A DNA stretch of 64,000 bases from Amanita rubescens. Its lineage: Eukaryota > Basidiomycota > Agaricomycetes > Agaricales > Amanitaceae. The translations under genes and the position numbers were made by a program. Below the pieces are notes generated by a model. That model ran no database searches. It saw only the letters and a program-made list of their open reading frames with translations, and was not told the DNA's origin. The stretch lies in NCBI GenBank assembly GCA_015039365.1, contig WION01000161.1, positions 1-64,000 on the forward strand. Direction: 5' to 3'. This document shows positions 58,396-64,000 of this stretch, piece by piece. How positions within the stretch are numbered: the first letter of the stretch is position 1; each line of letters opens with the position of its first letter.

Positions 58396-58617
58396 GATGG
58401 CTTTCAGAATTGCGCACATCGACACTAACATCAAAGTTGAAATCACCCACAGAGCATTCGGGACGCTCGTAGCCAACTTTGCACAGGAACTGAACCTATA
58501 CGGCAACGTCAAAACGTCACGTCGTTTAATTCAGATCCAAAAAAGGCGCGCATTATTGGCGTTGAACCTGGCTGCAGATACCCTTGCGCCTAAGAGTGTA
58601 ACGACGAACGAAGAATG
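58396..58617 (+). CDS. Small uncharacterised open frame (73 codons)
   Basis: From MAFRIAHIDTNIKVEITHRA to NLAADTLAPKSVTTNEE. It has helical, mildly basic content (LIQIQKRRALLALNLAADTL) and lies 0.3 kb after SKN7. No family recognised and no intron evidence; could be chance. Confidence 0.25.
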
Positions 58618-58620
58618 ACG

Positions 58621-59640
58621 TGACGAGTCCAGCTGGCGTTAGCTACCAAATATTCATATCCCGGGCTTTTCGAAAAGGTAACAGGCATCTGTAGCAAGCG
58701 GCACCCGCCACATCTTCAGCTAATCCTGTGAGTTAAGAGTTCGATTAAACCCTGCATGAATGACGTTAGACTTCTTTGTGGACGAATCTGGTAATGATGG
58801 ACACACTAACGTTAGCGAAGCTCAGCCGCAGCGCAGGCGACAGTCGACAGCCTCCTAGGTTCCATCGGATATTCGCCGAAATAAGCTCAAATAATGATTC
58901 AATTCAAACACACGGTTTATTTTGAGTATCGTAAGGATAGATCTAACCATCGAATTGGGCACAAACCCTTTTCCGTCGGGTCCGTGGCCACCGCAAGTAG
59001 GCTTCGCCTGTTTGCCGAGGATTTAGTTTCAACATTCTATATGCGGGTGTGGAAGATGTGCTTACCATTTGCATTGATCTTTCGGAAGTGGGTCCTTGAC
59101 GGAGTGGTGCATTGTTGGCCTGCGAGTGAATTAATGTGGGCGTGTATTTGGGGTGCGGTTCATTAAAGGGTCCATACTATTACTAGTTGGCCTGCGCTCA
59201 ATCTGAATTAACGGGGAACAATTTGAGCCTGAAATTCGTTAAATGGTGTATGCTATAAGGGAGAAACGGAAAACTCGTACGATCACTGTGTTCAGAACGT
59301 GACGGATACCTAATTAAAGGTATGTCGATTACCCATTGAGCAATAGTACTCTGGGCATCTCTCGAGAAAAGAGAAGCTACAGTTGACTTTAATTCGAAAT
59401 CTTTTTCGAATACTTGTAATTTGAGATGCACCGCGTTCCGGAATGCGGTGGCTAGTGACTGGAGCGACTGAGGTTGTGAAAGAAACAATGGAGATGATAC
59501 TGCAGCAGCAGCTAATGGAGTTGGAAGAGGTTTGATATGGGCAAGGCGATGTGAAAGCGTTGCTGGGACAGGACGTTTTGCATGACTTACTCTCCCGCGA
59601 CTCTGAGTCCGGCCCGGGGCACCGAAATCCCATCCGCCAT
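58621..59640. other. Intergenic, nothing recognised
   Basis: Minus-strand frames opposite 59200-59690 look like shadows or chance frames. GGCCTGCG-containing sequence repeats at 59116 and 59189 only. Confidence 0.35.
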
Positions 59641-60712
59641 GTCTCCACCCCAGACCTACCGCCTCGCCCAAGTTCTCGGCACTGGCGCACATGTGAGTCT
59701 GGATATGGTCAACTGCCTCACTTTGAATGTCTAGCGATGGAGCTCTTGGGCCCGAGCGTTAAGGACTGCGCTACTGGGCGTTTGGCTGTGACGACCGTTG
59801 TTCGCGTAGTCCTACAGATGGTGTGTGTTGCACTCATACTACAACCTCGTTTACCTGAAATCTCCCATAGCTTTCCGCTTTGGATCATATACACAAACAT
59901 GGTTTCGTTCATCAGGATATTAAGCCCGAGAATGTGCTTTCCTCGCCGACAGACCCATCCCGGGTCTTTCTCATTGATTTTGGTATTTCCCGTTGTATCG
60001 AGTTTGGTCCATCAACCAAGTATGATCCGTTGAAGGACTCAAGGCATATCGTTGGAACGCTCCATTGGGCAAGTCTCAACTCGCACGATGGCACTGGTGG
60101 GTGGTTAACCTTCGATGCGTGGATTCATTGAAGATTATATAGACCTCAGACCACGCGATAATCTCGAATCCCTCGCCTACACCCCTTTTTTCCTATTACG
60201 TGGTGACCTCCCTTGGAGAATTTCGGCTCTCAGAACGAATCAAGGAAAATAGCATGCGACGTATTCGTGAGTCGAAAGCAGCAGCGTCTGGTGATAAACT
60301 AGGCGAAAGCTTTCCAGCTGAATTTGGCTACTTGCTGGATTATAGTCGCGGGCTTGAATGTGATCAGATGCCGGACTATGAGGGGTTGAAGAGGCGGTTT
60401 ACTGACCTGAACGGACGACAAGGGGGAAAGGACGTTGAAGGTCCTCTTGATTGGAGTTCCACCGGAACGTCCATCTCCGAGGAGCATAGCGGTTCTGTGA
60501 TTACTCACAGTGACAGTGGAAGTGACACGGAGAGCGAAGATGAGAATGACGAAGAGGAGAAATTCGAAAATAGTTACTTCAGCTGGGATATTGCTGATTG
60601 GGATCTACAGGGTGCACGAGATCGAAGTTTGACGCTCCCAATTGAACTGGCGGAGCTGGGAAATTGTAGAAGTAACGGAGGAGTAAGCCAATACGCATGG
60701 TGCTCACGTTGA
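59641..60712 (+). pseudogene. CK1-like protein kinase lacking most of the N-lobe
   Basis: Casein kinase I-type fold. It opens MSPPQTYRLAQVLGTGAH (glycine-loop start), then in another frame SGYGQLPHFECLAMELLGPS: the roughly 60 residues holding the ATP-binding VAxK lysine and helix C glutamate are missing. The C-lobe is well preserved: LSALDHIHKHGFVHQDIKPE (HQD replacing HRD), FLIDFGIS (DFG) and GTLHWASLNSHDGTDLRPRD, with introns 59821-59870 and 60097-60142. A frameshift near 60215 separates LRGDLPW from EFRLSERIKENSMRRIRES and FGYLLDYSRGLECDQMPDY. An acidic Ser/Asp/Glu tail follows. Deletion plus frameshift argue for a pseudogene of a family that is expanded in mushrooms. Confidence 0.8.
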
Positions 60713-62570
60713 GGCCACTGCGACGCCTATGAATGGGGCCCCAGTGTGTGATCAAAATATTAGCTAGCTAGGTCTTGAATATAGAAGGATTCTAACGTGT
60801 TTCCGGGGGATTGAAACATTATGCACAATACGAGCTACTAGGATGGGAGAGCAGCTGTTGTCTTTCCGGTCGAAGTTCGGCGGTCTTGAACGACGAAATT
60901 CTCGCCTCGGCGCCACATGTAGTAGTCGCTATTGACTCATCTTGCTCCCCGATCGTAGGTCCCCTTGCATCCAGCTTACGCCTGCGATGATCCCCTCCAC
61001 CACTGCCCTTACTTGATGAAAAAGCCAACGCAACATGTCGGAAATAGAATATTTGAGTGCGTCATGAAACGTTTCAGACAGTACGTTTTGCTTTCAATCC
61101 ATTTTCAGCTACCTAATGACGAGAATCATGGGCATCAGGGCACTCGCCGTCAAAAGCAGTGCATCCCTGAACATTTTCGGTACCTGAGAACAAAACAAGG
61201 TTTCTTTATAGAACCATGTCACCGCATTTCATCAGTGGTAAGGCATAGAATTGTTTCCTGTTCAAACGGTCTAGCGACTCGCTGAAATTTACGCCCCTAA
61301 GCTTGAAAACATGTGGAGCGGAGCTGGTGATTGGCGGGAATTGTCGGGCGTGTAAAGAGATACGGTGACATCGCGTCAGAGACGGATTCTGAATGTAGTT
61401 TATTGAGACAGGGAGCCCTCGGGCGCTGGTAGGCGTAGCATCTCTGGCCGGGTGTCGCCAGGACGACTCGAAGGCAGAATGGTGTCCACCTTTCCATTCC
61501 AGATGTCCTATGCGGGAGTAACACTGCACAGACGTGTTTAAGTTTGCACTTGCAGACATCCTTGTGCGCGAGCGCGATGTACCTGGATTGGGAACCCATG
61601 ATTTGCGAATGATAGGCAGTAGCGGGAGGACGATAACCGAGTGCGATAACCAAGTCAATGATGCAAGCGGGCTGCGGCTGGCAACTTCATTGTTTGGAGT
61701 GACCAAACATAATTGCTGTAAGTCATCGAAACCCTCTCGGGATGGAAACGGTTGTATGCTTGTGCTTGTAGATCTCGGCATTGGGGATGGTCAGATCGAA
61801 GTTCGGCGGTCCCGAATCCCGATGGCCCTCGGCGCCACAAGTCCGCTATCATTGACACATCTCGTTCCCGACAGACTTTGCTCCGTCGTACATCCAGCTT
61901 ACGATGAATGGAGTTACCCACGGTTTTGGTCACTGGAACACGAACACACAGCATTCCTCAAGTCATCAAGACTTGATAACAGGACTCAACGCGGCCTCAC
62001 TCATTTTCACTGCCTTCAAGTTTCGTCCGCAAACTGCTTGGCGGGCTTCTGGATACGGAGATCGCTGGCCGGTCCTTGAAAGTGTTTCAACAGGTGATTT
62101 TCCCAGATCAGCTGACGGAAGCGAAGGAAGAAGCGTACTTGCCGCTGCGCATGACTTTAAGGTGTGTTATCTTGAACGGAGTATGGGGTTCATGTGCAGT
62201 TCTACGCTGATAAAAAAACAGTAAACGTCACTTAAAGAAAAATACAACTGCCTTCACGTTTGACGACCTCCCTCCCGAACCCCCATGAACTCCCACACTG
62301 TCGCATTTCATTAGTACCACTTTTCCGGCGTCATACAGTACCTGCACAACCTTTGTAGGGGTAAAACAATCACTGAATTTCGATAGGGCACATAATACAT
62401 TTATTTCCATTCTGAAAAAAAAACCTTCACGCGCATCAAGGAACAGCGGTCCACAGGTGACAGTACACAGGTATTCGGAACATTCCGAGGCTCTGACGTG
62501 CTGTCAGCGAATTCTGCCCAAATCAGAGGGATGCTGGCCATAAGAGCAGATTTGAACGTGGGGCCCAACC
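60713..62570. other. Spacer containing a diverged internal duplication
   Basis: 60840-61000 and 61770-61920 share TCGAAGTTCGGCGGTC, CTCGGCGCCACA and CATCCAGCTTACG in the same order. Minus-strand frames in between (61206-61781) are Ser/Arg-rich and unrecognised. Likely remnants of a duplicated gene. Confidence 0.45.
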
Positions 62571-63954
62571 ATGAGCGCCCCAGACGACTCTCTGTCAGAG
62601 GTGCTGATCAATGACCTCCGATTGGCCTGGGCAGCAAACTATGGAACTAGTGGGCTTCAACTTGACTCTTCCTTGCCTTGTGTTCTGAATTCGATTAACG
62701 CAGTGGCCGCATTCACTGTACTGGTCTACGACATTATTCTAACTTCGGGACATGAAGTGAGCTGACAATGGTTCGCTTTCCAACACGTGTTGACTGAACT
62801 TTGGAGATTACATACATATGGAGGTAAAATCATTCGAATTGGACATCGCGACCCGCATATGAACTCGACAATTGTGCAGGGCAAAGTGGTCCTTTCCGAC
62901 AATCGTTTACTTAATCATTCGGTATTATGGGCTGGCCATTCTTGCGTAAGCTATGCATTTCAATCAATTCATTTATTCTGACTGACTGTAGAATATAGAT
63001 TAACGGTTTCTGGTCGGTCGCTTGGTGCTTTCGGAATTGCCACTGAGGTATCTTTGTAGTCTTAACAAGAACGTCGAACTCTCCTCAGGTATGGATTACT
63101 CAGGCTGCTTTTTTGTATCTCGAGGTCTAACATGGCGCACTTAAAGACGTAAGTCAGGTTCCACCCTGGTGGTAACTCCGTGTTTGACGGTCTTTGAAGC
63201 TGCCGCCACTATGTTTTATTGCTTATCTTGTGCGTGACCTGTATCACTATATGGAGCTTAACATGTTAACGATCCACAGCGGAGGCCCCCTCGTTTTCTC
63301 GACTTTTTCAAACGTAATTCTCATGTTACGAGTGCATGCCCTTTATAATCGAAGTCGTGGAGGTGAATGGATGCTGTTAGCGATGATTGGTGTGCTAATC
63401 GTGTTGCGAAGTTTTAATAATCCTTCTTTTCTTGTTGGCCGGTGCGTCATTCAGAATTCTCTGTTCGAAGTCGGACTCACGCTGTATTTAGGCCATTTTG
63501 CCGTTTGTACTTTCACTGTTGTCGCGCTACCACCTGAAGAAAATATAGGCAGTGTTATACACTGGAATACGAACCGGTAACACATATGTCGTTTTCCGAT
63601 TTCCCGGTGTCCCCTGGCCCGGTTGTATGGCAACCTTGCATGCCTCAGACCTCCTTACTGGTGTTACTGGCTGGTAAGCAACATCATTCCCTTCCCATAT
63701 CGGGCTGAACACAATGTGATAGGGTAGCCAATTTGATCCCACCCAGTGCGTATTATTCGCAGAAGCGCGCTCTTGACTAACCATGGCATGGAAGCTATTC
63801 TGTTCCTTTTAACAATGTGGAACCTAATACACTCAGTCCTGTCTGCAAGAGGATGGCGTGCGATTTTCCAGAGAAATCGGTCTTATACTGCTTGGCGTAT
63901 TCCTCCCCTTTTCACGGCTTTTTTTCGAGATGGGACTGTGCATTACTTCGTGTA
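62571..63954 (+). CDS. DUF6533-like multi-pass membrane protein, truncated by the window
   Basis: Unknown function; basidiomycete-specific family with about seven membrane segments. It starts MSAPDDSLSEVLINDLRLAW and reaches the DUF6533 hallmark AAFTVLVYDIILTSGHE before a GTGAGC donor near 62757. Later exons: about 63085-63120 (VWITQAAFLYLE), about 63194-63440 containing LVFSTFSNVILMLRVHALYN and a helix LLAMIGVLIVL, a short part near 63590-63670 (PGCMATLHASDLLTGVTG), and about 63780-63954 with EAILFLLTMWNLIHSVL and PLFTAFFRDGTVHYF, ending at a GTAAGA donor. Exons between 62790 and 63060 were not resolved and the last exon(s) lie beyond the window, so integrity cannot be judged. Confidence 0.7.
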
Positions 63955-64000
63955 AGAACCTCCCTTCACACATACCTTTCATTTCGACTAAAAGTATTGT

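Overview
The window is nuclear DNA from a filamentous basidiomycete, most likely an Agaricomycete. Genes are split by many short introns (about 45-70 bp, GT...AG), intergenic distances are small outside one transposon nest, and the gene set fits: a Skn7-type response regulator, an LCB1 subunit, a trichodiene-synthase-like terpene cyclase, fungal NLR proteins, a Dma1-like FHA/RING ligase and a DUF6533-like membrane protein. No bacterial or organellar features were seen.

Layout. 1-2428 (-) is a GEN1/Yen1-type Holliday junction resolvase that runs off the left edge. 4784-6386 (+) is an uncharacterised multi-exon protein. From about 8 to 21 kb is a repeat nest: a palindrome-bearing minisatellite, a 0.9 kb hAT element with perfect terminal repeats and an 8-bp target duplication, an array of short hairpins, a pogo-like transposase remnant with a SAP-like tail, a 252-bp near-perfect hairpin, GGT/CAC-rich tracts, a second hAT element with its own 8-bp target duplication, and a 379-bp solo LTR with a 5-bp target duplication inside one arm of a long inverted repeat.

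21-31 kb holds two NLR-type (STAND NTPase) immune-receptor-like genes in divergent orientation: a decayed NB-ARC/TPR gene (-) ending at a perfect 34-bp palindrome, and a NACHT/ankyrin gene (+) with a recent 123-bp in-frame repeat duplication plus frameshifts. Duplicated segments (23.6-24.6 and 32.9-34.7 kb) and two pieces of a broken Dma1-like FHA/RING gene flank them. This is a birth-and-death NLR locus rather than a static one.

39-48 kb carries an LCB1 serine palmitoyltransferase copy with two frame breaks, an intact trichodiene-synthase-like terpene synthase, an ER thioredoxin-fold (PDI-like) protein that lacks the CxxC motif, and a probable P450 remnant. 45-46 and 51.7-52.5 kb contain tRNA-like units with Pol III box B matches. 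54.2-58.1 kb (+) is SKN7 with all domains present. 59.6-60.7 kb is a CK1-like kinase pseudogene, and the right edge holds a truncated DUF6533-like gene. The clearly intact genes are GEN1 (partial), the terpene synthase, the PDI-like gene and SKN7; much of the rest is decaying paralogues. All exon boundaries were read by eye from splice consensus, phase and family conservation.
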